Of a stretch of DNA of 64,000 bases, positions 9,461 to 18,532 are shown in pieces (the first letter of the stretch is position 1; each line of letters opens with the position of its first letter). The notes beneath the pieces were generated by a model that had not been told where the DNA came from, made no database searches, and saw nothing but the letters and a program-made list of their open reading frames with translations. This DNA comes from Pirellulaceae bacterium (GTDB taxonomy: Bacteria > Planctomycetota > Planctomycetia > Pirellulales > Pirellulaceae): contig JAQWSU010000042.1 in assembly GCA_029243025.1 (NCBI GenBank), positions 152,832 through 216,831 of the forward strand. Reading direction: 5' to 3'. Position numbers and translations under genes: made by a program.

Positions 9461-9841
9461 TCTGATGTTTACTCCAACGCTTAGAGGCTAGGCTGTCTTG
9501 TGACTTCTGGGTGAAAGATTTGTGCAATCTTGAGGTGCGAACTGAGGTATGCAAACGGCATAGGCTAACGCGAGAAGGTCCGAGATGTCAAAAATTTCGT
9601 GAGGAAACCGCACAAAAAAAGAATCTCGCACCAAGAAAAAGATAATTTTTTGTATCAGCAGCAGTTTCGCAAGAAATTGAAACAAGTTAGAGAGGGCTGG
9701 CGTGTGGTGGAGGCGTTGGTTTCTAGCTGGAAGAAACGCGACGTTGGTTTGGCATATTGCGCATTGCGGGCTGGCTCTTCGTTCAATCGTTGACTCGGTC
9801 ATCGACGGTCGGCTGTTTCGATCCGCGATCGATTTGGGCGA
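9461..9841. other. Intergenic region, no gene seen
   Basis: This 381-bp AT-richer stretch lies upstream of the CBM9/PEP-CTERM gene and downstream of the thioesterase gene (both minus). Open frames here have poor codon character and no ribosome-binding site. I see no hairpin followed by a T-run. Confidence 0.5.
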
Positions 9842-10297
9842 TTAAGGAGGAAATGATCTACCTTCGAGTTGCTCCACCGCAGCGCGAATCGGATCGGGAA
9901 TTGGAATGGGGCTTTCTGTGGCGTAATCATAAAGGATTGCGTCGCACGATCCGTTTGCGAGAGGAACGCCCAGTTTCGCGTCAGTGACTTGGAATTCCAA
10001 TGTGATGCTGGCGACCGAGACTCTCGCCGCACGAACGCCAGTGAGGATATCACCCGGATAACTAGCTTGTCGGACGTAATGGCATTGGATCGATGCCAAA
10101 ATACCTCCGATTCCCTTGGGGCTAGGAAGCACATCCACTCCGACCGCAGAGGCGTAAATCGCTCTCGCTGATTCGAACCATTTTAAATGAACCAGGCTGT
10201 TGACGTGACCATAAGCGTCGAGGTCACCCCATTGGATCGGCAGTTGTACGACGATGGGGTAGCCGTCCATCGTGATTGAGTGTGGGACTTCTTTCAT
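9842..10297 (-). CDS. Acyl-CoA thioesterase, hot-dog fold (YbgC/FadM type)
   Basis: A 151-residue cytoplasmic protein. The signature WGDLDAYGHVN at 23-33 is that of 4HBT-family thioesterases, with Asp27 the likely catalytic residue; HLKWFESARA follows as in FadM/YbgC proteins. The middle contains YVRQASYPGDIL, typical of the hot-dog beta sheet. Members hydrolyse acyl-CoA thioesters; the chain-length preference cannot be read from sequence. The start ATG at 10297 follows a purine-rich stretch. It is divergent from the transporter gene at 10518 with a 220-bp gap. Confidence 0.88.
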   Translation of the reverse strand: MKEVPHSITMDGYPIVVQLPIQWGDLDAYGHVNSLVHLKWFESARAIYASAVGVDVLPSPKGIGGILASIQCHYVRQASYPGDILTGVRAARVSVASITLEFQVTDAKLGVPLANGSCDAILYDYATESPIPIPDPIRAAVEQLEGRSFPP

Positions 10298-10517
10298 GGA
10301 CCTTTGTTAATTTGAGTGAGACCGATCGAAAGTCGTGGGTGACGATGCTGCCTGCATTCGGTCAGTCATGGAAGGGCGTTTCAAACGAGAGTGGCTGTTT
10401 CGTGCTGTTCCTTGTTGGGCTTCGTGCTGGTAGTATCGAGCACAGAGCGAGAGGGCACAACGACTCGAATGCCTATCTTTCTGGTCCTTTGAACGGATTG
10501 TGCGGTTTTAAGAGCCA

Positions 10518-12056
10518 ATGACTGAACGCAAACAGAATTCGCTATCACTCGAACCGTTGCCACCTGCTTTGTTGTCCTGGAATCCGTTGCGTTGGCTTTC
10601 GATTTTTGGGCCAGGGGCGATAATTGCTTCCTTGACGATCGGCACAGGGGAGTTGATCTTTTCGTCGCGGGGCGGCGCCCTGTTCGGATATCGTATTCTG
10701 TTTCTGTTTGTGGTGATTTCGATTTTTAAATGGGTTCTGGTGTTTTCCACGGCCCGGCACATGGTGTTGACCGGGGTGCATCCGCTGCGCCGTTGGTTGG
10801 AGCTTTCGATCGGCCCTCGTGGTTGGCTGCCGGCCGTAATGTTTGTCTTCGCAGCCCTTTGTATTCCGATCTGGGTGAGCTTTCATGCGAGTGTTCTCGG
10901 TGACTTGTTTGCGGGACTCACTGGCACCAAGCAAATCCTGAACGGAGCGACCGTTCATCTTTGGGGAATGGCAATCCTAGCAGGGGTTGTGGGACTCGCC
11001 TTCACGGGTGGGTATGCCGCGTTGGAGCGGGTGCAGTTGCTTGTGATCAGCGCGATGATGATTGCTGTGACCGTTGTCGTCGTTTTGCTCAAACCTGATT
11101 GGCTCGAAATGCTTAGCGGTGCATTTTTTCCACGGTCGCTGCACTATCCAAACTGGTTGGTAGAAGACCCAGGGCCGGCAGCCCAGGCGATTGCCAGTCG
11201 ACCGATTTGGGTCGAGGCCACGCTTTATGTCGGAGTGATCGGCGGCGCGAGCTATGACTATCTAGCTTACACTTCTTTTTTGAGAGATAAACGTTGGGGA
11301 CTTGCCGGCGTTCGTTGTGACGGTGGCGACGCAAATCGTGTGGACTGGGAAGAGTTGCGGAGATGGATTCGGGCGCCCCTGGTTGATTGTACTCTTAGTT
11401 TTATCGTCGTGATGATTTTTAGTACGGTGTTTGTCGTATCCGGCTGGCTTGTGCTGGCTCCCCAACATCAAGTTCCAGGGGATGGGAATTTTCTCGAGCA
11501 TCAAGCACAGTTTGTCACCCGACTGCATCCATGGCTGTATCCGGTCTATGTTCTAGGGACTTTGTTGGCCATGTTGGGTACGCTGTATGGAACCCTTGAA
11601 ATTGGACCGGCGATAACGCGCGAAACGTATTCACTTCTCAAGTATCATGACGGGACCGCAAATCAGGCAAAACGATTGCGGAAGTTGGCTTTGGTTTGGT
11701 CGGCTCTTGGTGCTAGCCTCGTGCTCGCGGTGAGTTTTTTTGTGCAACTGCAGACGGGGGAATCGAAGCCCCCAGGTTTGACTGCGCTGTTGATTCCAGC
11801 AAGCTTGTTCACGGGAGTGTTGTCCTGTGGCATCATCTGTTTGCTTAATCCGTGGATTGATCTTTGGCTTCCCAAGTCCAGGCGACCGGGTGTTTTTTTG
11901 TGTTGTCTCAACCTGTTGGCGGGGTTGGTTTTTTTGTCGCTTGGATTAAAAGGCTATTGGGATTATGGCGGACTGTTCGGGCTGCTTGTTTTGGGCTCGA
12001 CGGTCGTGGTGGGACTGTTTGTCGCTATTCTTTGTCGATCGATGTTTGTGCGTTGA
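10518..12056 (+). CDS. Nramp-related membrane transporter with altered TM1 motif
   Basis: A 512-residue integral membrane protein with about 11-12 hydrophobic segments. The first helix reads FGPGAIIASLTIGTGELIF and aligns with TM1 of Nramp (SLC11) transporters, whose unwound metal-binding DPGN is replaced here by GTGE. A later helix has YVGVIGGASYDYLAY at the position of the TM6 motif. Canonical Nramp proteins import Mn2+/Fe2+ with protons. Because the DPGN Asp and Asn are absent, the substrate here is uncertain and may not be a transition metal. No Mn riboswitch is evident upstream. The start codon lacks a strong SD; no better start is in frame nearby. Confidence 0.85.
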   Translation: MTERKQNSLSLEPLPPALLSWNPLRWLSIFGPGAIIASLTIGTGELIFSSRGGALFGYRILFLFVVISIFKWVLVFSTARHMVLTGVHPLRRWLELSIGPRGWLPAVMFVFAALCIPIWVSFHASVLGDLFAGLTGTKQILNGATVHLWGMAILAGVVGLAFTGGYAALERVQLLVISAMMIAVTVVVVLLKPDWLEMLSGAFFPRSLHYPNWLVEDPGPAAQAIASRPIWVEATLYVGVIGGASYDYLAYTSFLRDKRWGLAGVRCDGGDANRVDWEELRRWIRAPLVDCTLSFIVVMIFSTVFVVSGWLVLAPQHQVPGDGNFLEHQAQFVTRLHPWLYPVYVLGTLLAMLGTLYGTLEIGPAITRETYSLLKYHDGTANQAKRLRKLALVWSALGASLVLAVSFFVQLQTGESKPPGLTALLIPASLFTGVLSCGIICLLNPWIDLWLPKSRRPGVFLCCLNLLAGLVFLSLGLKGYWDYGGLFGLLVLGSTVVVGLFVAILCRSMFVR

Positions 12057-12229
12057 CCTCTATCGTTGCAGGCAGAACGGGAGTTCCGGGTGCGAATGGG
12101 CGGATGAGGCTTTACGATCAAGCGGGGCTCAAGGGATGATTAGGCTGTTGGTTTAGATTGGGGCGTTTGACCGCAGTGGGGGTTGGATCCACTGATAGAC
12201 GTATTGAAAATCATTTGAAGGGAAAATTT

Positions 12230-13477
12230 ATGATAGACCGCACTGCCTACGCGCTCATGATCAGTCTTTGCTTAGCCTGTGGGGAGACATGTGCGGATGA
12301 TTGGTCGCAGTTTCTCGGGCCTGATCGGACCGGCATCTCAAGTGAAACACAATTATTCAAAGTTTGGCCCCAGGATGGACCGCCTGAAGTGTGGCGCGTG
12401 CCAGGCGGTGTAGGAATGTCAGGCCTGGCAATTCAGCGAGGCAAGTTGCTGACCATGATTCAAACCGCTCGTGATCAGGAAGTGATTTGTATGGACAGCG
12501 TGACGGGGAAGACACTCTGGCGCACTGCGGTAGCTCCCGCCTATCGAAACCCGCAGGGGAATGGTCCTCGAGCAACTCCCACGATTGTTGGTGGACAAGT
12601 GCTCACCTTCAGCGGAGCCGGAGTGCTGACGGCGCTGAACCTGATGGATGGATCGATCTTATGGAGGCACGATTTGGTGAAACAATTCGCTGGAGAGGTT
12701 GCCGACTACGGGATGGCCTGCTCTCCGTTGGTGGTCGGAGATCGAGTGGTGGTGACGATCGGTGCGCCAACCGCCACGATCGTGGCGCTGAACAGAGATT
12801 CGGGGGAACTTGCTTGGAAGGCCGGTCGGTCAAGCACCGCCGGTTATTCGTCTCCCGTACTACTTCATGTTGGAGGGCGGTTGCAAATCGTGGCTTTTGT
12901 TGGAAAAGCTCTGTTGGGGATCGACCCGGATTCAGGATCCGTATTGTGGAGCTATCCGTTTAAGACCGACTTTGATTGCAATATTGCCGCGCCGATTGCT
13001 TATCGTGATCAGGTCTTTATATCCGCGGGTGAAAATCACGGTTGCGTCATGTTGCGGTTGGTTCCCGATGGTGACCAGTTTAAACCCACGCCCGTGTGGT
13101 CTTCGGTTGACGTTAAGAGTGTAATGCGGAATGAATGGCAGACCTCTATTCTGCTGGACGGATTTCTATATGGTTTTGACAACGTTGGAAGCGCTGGGCC
13201 GGTCACTCATCTGACTTGCGTGAATGCCCAAACGGGCGAGCGCGTTTGGCGAAAGACACGGTTTGGAAAAGGTAACCTGATTTCTGCCGGCGGAAAACTA
13301 TTCATTTCTACAATGGCAGGTGACTTGGTTGTCGTCAAAGCAACGCCTGATCGCTACGAAGAAATGGGCCGACAAAACGTGATGGTGAAAACGCGACAAT
13401 CGCCCGCTCTCGCGGACGGACGACTGTACCTGCGTGATCGGGCTACCATTTTGTGTCTCGATATTCGGGAGCCGTAA
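12230..13477 (+). CDS. Secreted PQQ-like beta-propeller protein
   Basis: 415 residues from the ATG at 12230, preceded by GAAGGGAAAA as SD and beginning a signal peptide (to about ETCAD). The mature start DDWSQFLGPDRTGIS is typical of planctomycete PQQ-like/BamB-type propellers. Blade motifs repeat: DSVTGKTLWRT, LMDGSILWRHDL, RDSGELAWKAG, PDSGSVLWSYPF and AQTGERVWRKT. These are the tryptophan-docking repeats of quinoprotein propellers, but no dehydrogenase active-site residues are recognisable. It is likely a periplasmic scaffold or binding protein. It follows the transporter gene by 173 bp on the same strand. Confidence 0.9.
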   Translation: MIDRTAYALMISLCLACGETCADDWSQFLGPDRTGISSETQLFKVWPQDGPPEVWRVPGGVGMSGLAIQRGKLLTMIQTARDQEVICMDSVTGKTLWRTAVAPAYRNPQGNGPRATPTIVGGQVLTFSGAGVLTALNLMDGSILWRHDLVKQFAGEVADYGMACSPLVVGDRVVVTIGAPTATIVALNRDSGELAWKAGRSSTAGYSSPVLLHVGGRLQIVAFVGKALLGIDPDSGSVLWSYPFKTDFDCNIAAPIAYRDQVFISAGENHGCVMLRLVPDGDQFKPTPVWSSVDVKSVMRNEWQTSILLDGFLYGFDNVGSAGPVTHLTCVNAQTGERVWRKTRFGKGNLISAGGKLFISTMAGDLVVVKATPDRYEEMGRQNVMVKTRQSPALADGRLYLRDRATILCLDIREP

Positions 13478-13506
13478 AATGGGTAGGGGCTGTGGAAGTT
13501 GATTCG

Positions 13507-14694
13507 TTAGGCCGCTGATTTTTGCGACTTGGCCGAACCATCGGTTCCCAACCATTGCCTCATCTTTTTGAGTTCGTTTTTCCAGGCTTTGCCGACACGG
13601 CGTTGGAAAAAAACTTCAAACAGCAAATCGAGTGTTTCGGTCAGATCGCGAATGCTCTGAATGCGGTCTTCGGTCGTATTGTCGTTGGCCGTACCGTCGT
13701 CGATTTGTTTGATTTTTGCACTGCCGACCGTAAAGGTCTCGGCTTGGAGTGCGAAATCGTATTGCTCGCCATTGCGGACCAACGTGATCCCCGCTTTACG
13801 GGGTAACTTACCGGAACGGATCGCCAGCTCAGCTTCCGGGAGTGCGACGGGAGACTCGGCTGAGATGGTCTCCTTTCCGGACTCACCCAAGGGGCAGTTG
13901 AGGGTTAAGGTTCGCGCGAACATGCCTGCTACCTTCGATTCATCAGCAAGGCTGATGGTATCGGATTCAGTTTCCCACTGCCACCAAAGCCAAAGTAAAA
14001 ACTCGTTTCCGAGGTAGTCGAAATTCTCGGCCATTCCGTTCCACCAAATGATGTTTCCGCCGGATTGGTCATCGTGGAATGTGGCGGGGCCAATCTTGTA
14101 GAGTTCGCCGAGTTGGTCTCCGTCCGAGGCGTATGCTTTTGCAAGTGAGCCAGACGAGACTCGTTCGAGTTCAAGGCCAAAGCTTCGTTCGAGTAGATCG
14201 ATCGTTAATTCGTTGGCATTGGGACTTGTGCCGCCAATGTACAGCGAGTCGTTCAGTGCATCCCAGAGAATCGGAATTTGTTGCATTCTGCGGAATTTTC
14301 CGCTGGCGGCTTCTGTTTCACAAAGAGCCTCGACCGCCTCCTTGGCCTCGTGGCGTTGTGCTTTCGTTGGTTTTCCACTCGGATTGTCCACCGCTAACGG
14401 CAATAGCTCCATTTGCAGCCACGCATTGCGGATCGCGGCCGGTATCTGATTGGTATCAATACGGACGCCGAAATGCATCGCGTCAACGATTACATTTTTT
14501 TCTAAGGCAAACTGGGTGTCGAGGAGGTGCGAACCCGCTAGAAATCCAACGCTTGGCTGGTCGAGAGCACTGGTCTTGAAACTGCCAATCTTCGCTTTTT
14601 CCAATATTTCCAGGTGATCTGTTCCTAACGCGGGCGTCGGATCGTTGGTGATCCAATAACGTTGAAAAGTTGTGCTGCCTGAGAGGAATCCCAT
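13507..14694 (-). CDS. RdgC-like recombination-associated protein
   Basis: A 395-residue cytoplasmic protein without signal peptide or membrane segments. The N-terminal half resembles RdgC: an early strand-rich region, then VDAMHFGVRIDTNQIPAAIRNAW, and GKPTKAQRHEAKEAVEALC matching the basic helix that in RdgC reads like GRKxxRKEKKELKEEV. Next comes FRRMQQIPILWDALNDSLYIGG, followed by an ELTIDLLERSFGLELERV segment like RdgC's ASxxxAEELLxLL region. RdgC forms a ring around double-stranded DNA and restrains RecA in proteobacteria. The C-terminus is rich in charged residues and diverges from E. coli RdgC. It is convergent with the propeller gene (29-bp gap). Confidence 0.7.
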   Translation of the reverse strand: MGFLSGSTTFQRYWITNDPTPALGTDHLEILEKAKIGSFKTSALDQPSVGFLAGSHLLDTQFALEKNVIVDAMHFGVRIDTNQIPAAIRNAWLQMELLPLAVDNPSGKPTKAQRHEAKEAVEALCETEAASGKFRRMQQIPILWDALNDSLYIGGTSPNANELTIDLLERSFGLELERVSSGSLAKAYASDGDQLGELYKIGPATFHDDQSGGNIIWWNGMAENFDYLGNEFLLWLWWQWETESDTISLADESKVAGMFARTLTLNCPLGESGKETISAESPVALPEAELAIRSGKLPRKAGITLVRNGEQYDFALQAETFTVGSAKIKQIDDGTANDNTTEDRIQSIRDLTETLDLLFEVFFQRRVGKAWKNELKKMRQWLGTDGSAKSQKSAA

Positions 14695-15014
14695 AAGCTT
14701 ACCCTGATGCGTGTTCGCGGAGAGTGATTATTGCATTGGTGTGTCATCGGCGGTTGCCGGCGGATGCCTTACGAGACAAGCTGTTGCCCGCAAAGTCAGC
14801 CGCGTGTGCGTAGATGCCGTGCTTGCAGTGACGTCGTTGCATTGCAGTTGTACACGACTGCCGGCCGCCGGCAAGGCCAGTGGATTTGCTCGGATCTTTC
14901 TGTTCCAACCCGGAAAAAGTCACTGGTTGTTTGATGAATGTTGCGGGTGATCGCTCGGAAAGGTCGATTTCGACTAGAACAGAATTGGACGGTTACGAAA
15001 TCCAAGTGATTCGA
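14695..15014. other. Divergent intergenic region, start of glycosyltransferase gene uncertain
   Basis: This 320-bp stretch lies between the divergent RdgC-like and glycosyltransferase genes. The glycosyltransferase frame is open from 14880, so an earlier start (ATG at 14934 or 14880) would use part of it. No structured element is obvious apart from a GC-rich palindromic patch near 14862-14876 (CTGCCGGCCGCCGGC). Confidence 0.45.
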
Positions 15015-16031
15015 ATGATGGCACGTGCTCCAAATCATCCTCAAGTTTCGGTGGTGCTGCCGGTATTTAACGGAGCAAGGACCATTGCGCGTGCAATTCG
15101 ATCCATTCTTAATCAGACTTTGGAAGCGATCGAATTGATTGTCGTCGACGATGGTTCCACGGATGATACCGTGGCGGTCGTGCGACGAATGGAAGATTCG
15201 CGATTGAAGCTGCGATGTTATGAGCATCGGGGGGTTGTCGATGCCGCGAATGCAGCGACCTCAATCGCGTCGGCTCCGGTGATTGCCCGCATGGACGCTG
15301 ATGACATTGCTTATCCGGACCGATTGGAGAGACAACTCGACTGTTTAGATCGTCGAGGGGCGGATGTGGTGGGGTGTCAGGTCCGCATTTTGGATGAATC
15401 GTTGCAGGAGTCTGTGACGCTGGCTCGTTATTCAAACTGGATCAACAAGGAGACGCTTGCTAGTGAACAGATCGTTGCTTTCCGATTTGTTGAGTTTCCG
15501 CTTGTTAATCCATCAATCATGGCGCGGCGAGAATACTTTGAGCTAGGGTTTCGTGATGACGGGATGCCGGAGGATTATGATTTGATGCTCCGTGCTGCAA
15601 GTCATGGAATGGTTTTTACGAAGGTCGCCAAAGTGTTGCTGGATTGGATGGATAACGCCCAGCGACTGACGCGGACTGATAGGCGATATAGCCTGGAAGC
15701 ATTCCAGCGTTGTCGACGCGTGCATTTGCTTGATGGGCCTTTACGTGGCGTTGCAAAGGTAGATCTTTGGGGGTTCGGTCAAGCCGGCAAGCCCTGGTTG
15801 CGGTGGTTGCAATCGGAAGGAATTCAAGTGCGATTGGGTTATGATATCGATCAACGTAAAGTTGGGCAGAAAGTTCATGGTGTTGAGGTTCAGCATGCCG
15901 CGCAGCTGGCTCCTGCCGATGGGACTCCGCTGCTGATCGCGGTCGGGGCACAGGGTGCGCGAGAGGCTATCGGGCCTTCACTCGTACTGGGCGATTACTC
16001 CCCGGGGAGAGACGCCTGGTTTGTTGCCTGA
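15015..16031 (+). CDS. GT2 family glycosyltransferase with C-terminal Rossmann-like extension
   Basis: 339 residues from the ATG at 15015; the frame is open to 14880, so up to 45 more residues are possible. The GT-A fold is clear: VSVVLPVFNGARTIARAI near the start, LIVVDDGSTDDTV, then RMDADDIAYPDRL carrying the metal-binding DxD, and DGMPEDYDLMLRAA as the acceptor-site ED. Family members move sugars from nucleotide donors to polysaccharide or lipid acceptors. After about residue 245 a second module begins (KVDLWGFGQAGKPWLRWL, then YDIDQRKVGQKVHGVEV, then LLIAVGAQGAREAI), which resembles a nucleotide-binding Rossmann domain. Such an extension is not part of a minimal GT2. No membrane segment is visible, so it acts on the cytoplasmic side. 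It is convergent with the nitrilase gene. Confidence 0.88.
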   Translation: MMARAPNHPQVSVVLPVFNGARTIARAIRSILNQTLEAIELIVVDDGSTDDTVAVVRRMEDSRLKLRCYEHRGVVDAANAATSIASAPVIARMDADDIAYPDRLERQLDCLDRRGADVVGCQVRILDESLQESVTLARYSNWINKETLASEQIVAFRFVEFPLVNPSIMARREYFELGFRDDGMPEDYDLMLRAASHGMVFTKVAKVLLDWMDNAQRLTRTDRRYSLEAFQRCRRVHLLDGPLRGVAKVDLWGFGQAGKPWLRWLQSEGIQVRLGYDIDQRKVGQKVHGVEVQHAAQLAPADGTPLLIAVGAQGAREAIGPSLVLGDYSPGRDAWFVA

Positions 16032-16070
16032 TCGTGAGTTGTGGATTCGAATGGAGTCAGCGGTGCGTGC

Positions 16071-16835
16071 CTAGTCTCGCATGTCGTCGAGCGCGGGGAA
16101 TTTGCTGCGCCAGCTTCGAACCTGCTGGACATCCAGTTCCGTTATCAAGATTTGTTCGGACGGATCAGCTTCGAAGAGAGCTTCTCCCATCGGGTCGAAT
16201 GCCGCGCTGCGGCCATCAAAAGTATGCTCGGGGTCCGTACCGCATCGGTTGACACCCACGGTGAAGGCCAGATTCTCAATAGCGCGAGCTTGGAGGAGAC
16301 GCACCCAATGTTCCGAACGGACGTCTGGCCAGCAGGCGATCACGATAATTAACTCCGCCCCATCGCGTGCAGCGGGGCGAAATCGTTCCGGAAATCGCAG
16401 GTCGTAGCAAATAAACGGGGCGATCTTGAAGCCACCCCATTCAAAGGTCTGATGGCTGTCACCGGATCCATATGCTTGGTCTTCCCCGCTCAATGTGAAC
16501 GGCTGCATCTTGCGATAACGGACCAGTTCTTCGCCCGAGGGTGCGAAGGCAACCGCCTCGTTTTTTCCTTGCCCATTTCCATCTGGGCTAATCACGCCGC
16601 CCAAGACGGCCGCGTTGTGTGTTCGAGCTAAGTCTCGCAGGAATTGTTCGGCCTCGCGCGCTTCGCTTTGCAGAGTCGCTGCCACGTTCATACTGAAGCC
16701 AACGTCAAACATCTCAGGCAGTATGATCAAGGCAGGTTCGGCTAATTTTAAATTCTCGAGTAATTCGCGGACTCGTCGGTGATTGGGCGCGCGATCTTCC
16801 CAAGCAGTATTTAGTTGAACGGCGACGATTTGCAT
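16071..16835 (-). CDS. Nitrilase-superfamily omega-amidase (YafV-like)
   Basis: A 254-residue cytoplasmic hydrolase. The catalytic triad of carbon-nitrogen hydrolases is visible: Glu41 in ILPEMF, Lys109 in YRKMQPF and Cys143 in ICYDLRFPE. Sequence such as PEMFDVGFSMN and GEDQAYGSGD is characteristic of the omega-amidase subgroup (YafV/NIT2), which hydrolyses alpha-ketoglutaramate or alpha-ketosuccinamate to the dicarboxylic keto acid plus ammonia. It starts 14 bp after the stop of an aminotransferase gene on the same strand. Together they form the classical glutamine transaminase/omega-amidase pair, often tied to methionine salvage or keto-acid repair. The ATG is preceded by AAGAAAGG, an acceptable SD. 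Confidence 0.9.
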   Translation of the reverse strand: MQIVAVQLNTAWEDRAPNHRRVRELLENLKLAEPALIILPEMFDVGFSMNVAATLQSEAREAEQFLRDLARTHNAAVLGGVISPDGNGQGKNEAVAFAPSGEELVRYRKMQPFTLSGEDQAYGSGDSHQTFEWGGFKIAPFICYDLRFPERFRPAARDGAELIIVIACWPDVRSEHWVRLLQARAIENLAFTVGVNRCGTDPEHTFDGRSAAFDPMGEALFEADPSEQILITELDVQQVRSWRSKFPALDDMRD

Positions 16836-16849
16836 GGCAGGTGCCTTTC

Positions 16850-18028
16850 TTAAATCAATTTGCGTAGACCGCTAACGAGCCGACCCACTCCTTCGGCAAC
16901 AGCATTGGGTTGTAATGCGCCGAATGCAACGCGCAGAGAACATCTTGACGTGTCACCGAACGCGCTGCCAGGCATTACGGCGACGCCGTAGTCGCGGATC
17001 AGTTGCTCGACCAACGCCATGTCGGATTCATTCGTGGAAAGTTGTAACAGCGCGTAGAATGCGCCGTCGGGCTTCGGAACTCGGCAGCGATCCCCCAAAG
17101 TGGACAACTCATCGAGTACGAGATCGCGAACTTGACGAAAACCTGCGATCTTTTCACGACACCACTCGGAACCAACTTGTAACGCGGCTTGAGCTGCAAT
17201 CTGGCTAATGATGGGTGGGCAGACCAAATTCGTGTCCTGGATTTTGTTGATCGCTGTTTCTAGATGAGCCGGAACGACTTGATAGGCACAACGCCAGCCT
17301 GCCATTCCATAAGCCTTCGACAAGGAAAACAGGCTAATCGTATGATCGGCAACGTCGCTCAGTGACGCTGGCGAAAAATGATCGTCGTCTCCGTAAATGA
17401 AATATTCATATGCTTCGTCGCTGACATGATACACGTTGTGAAGGCGACACATTTCATTGACTGCAATTAACGCTTCTCGAGGGTAGACCGCCCCTGTGGG
17501 ATTGTTCGGGGAGACGGTGACGATGGCTCGAGTCCGAGAGGTGATGGCTGACTCGAGTCGATCGAGGTCGATCTGATAGTTTGAGTTCGTTGCGACAACC
17601 ACGGGGCGACAGCCGGCAAGCTCAATTGCCATTTCGTGGTTGAAGTAATAAGGACTAAGCAGAATGATTTCGTCCTCCACGTCCCCGATAGCTAGGACCG
17701 TGTTGACAAACCCCATGTTCGAACCCGATGTGAAAATAATGCACTGACGGTCGTCAATGCAAATCTGATTGTCGTTTGCAAGTTTAAGTTGAATTGTATT
17801 AAGTAAGTCAGCGTTGCCTCGTACGAGACCGTATTTGTCAACACGCGGGTCGTCCGATACGGCGGTGCTGATTGCACGGAAAACCTGAGCAGGAGCCGCG
17901 TAATGAACCATTCCTTGGCCAAGCGAAATGGTGTTGGGGTGCTCAGAAATCCAACCGCCGACAATGGGGATCACCGGGGCTTGGACTCGAGAGATTCGGT
18001 CGGTGTTTCGCTGCACGTTCATTGCCAT
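16850..18028 (-). CDS. PLP-dependent class I/II aminotransferase (glutamine transaminase/kynurenine aminotransferase type)
   Basis: 392 residues from the ATG at 18028; the frame is open to 18271 but the upstream part has no family similarity. Class I features are visible: YGLVRGNADLL near 66-75, SPNNPTGAVYP at 173-183, DEAYE at 204-208, and the PLP lysine Lys238 in SLFSLSKAYGMAGWR, with a later Arg in SLRVAFG for the substrate carboxylate. It transfers amino groups to a keto acid. The tight coupling with an omega-amidase gene 14 bp downstream argues that it uses glutamine or asparagine as donor, since the product keto-amide is what the amidase removes. Amino donor preference cannot be settled from sequence alone. 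Confidence 0.9.
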   Translation of the reverse strand: MAMNVQRNTDRISRVQAPVIPIVGGWISEHPNTISLGQGMVHYAAPAQVFRAISTAVSDDPRVDKYGLVRGNADLLNTIQLKLANDNQICIDDRQCIIFTSGSNMGFVNTVLAIGDVEDEIILLSPYYFNHEMAIELAGCRPVVVATNSNYQIDLDRLESAITSRTRAIVTVSPNNPTGAVYPREALIAVNEMCRLHNVYHVSDEAYEYFIYGDDDHFSPASLSDVADHTISLFSLSKAYGMAGWRCAYQVVPAHLETAINKIQDTNLVCPPIISQIAAQAALQVGSEWCREKIAGFRQVRDLVLDELSTLGDRCRVPKPDGAFYALLQLSTNESDMALVEQLIRDYGVAVMPGSAFGDTSRCSLRVAFGALQPNAVAEGVGRLVSGLRKLI

Positions 18029-18532
18029 CGAATCTACTCGATTGCGACTTGATTGTCGCAGGGGGAAGGTGGGGATCCGGCCAAAAGATCTATTTGTGTT
18101 GAGGAAATGGTCCGTTGAGCGAATTTGGTGGAGACAAGAGATCCGGGATCGGGGGATCGACGCGGCCGTCGATGTGGAGGCACGATGAAAGATTAATTTT
18201 AAGGATTTGCATAGTGGCTTTTGCTTCGAGAAGACGCAACGGGAGCCCGTGCGGATAAAAATCAGGGGCATCGATCATCTCTTGCCGAAGACTTTCGACC
18301 CCGTTTGGGATGGCCCGAGCAGGATGAGATCGAACTCATGGTTGCTGTTGGTTGCGTTCGCTCCGATCGCATACGGGTAGCTGAGCCTGTTAAGCATTCT
18401 TACGATGAGATACTGACCAACGTGGCTGGATGCGGCTCTTGTGATCACAATGGCACAGTTTGAGGGTTCGCGCGAGGGCAGGGATTGCTATCATCAGACG
18501 ATTAACAGTTCTTGTCGTGGAGGAAAGTATTG
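18029..18532. other. Divergent intergenic region
   Basis: 504 bp between the aminotransferase gene (minus) and the LamG/PEP-CTERM gene (plus). It should contain both promoters. A consensus SD, GGAGGA at 18519-18524, belongs to the plus-strand gene. Small open frames have no SD or family similarity, and I see no RNA gene. Confidence 0.5.

Noticed and set aside
9488..9802. A 104-codon minus-strand frame upstream of the CBM9/PEP-CTERM gene
   Set aside because: No SD, no similarity, and atypical composition with a likely promoter region inside.
10298..10517. Possible Mn2+ riboswitch ahead of the Nramp-like gene
   Set aside because: I could not find the conserved core of the yybP-ykoY motif by eye.
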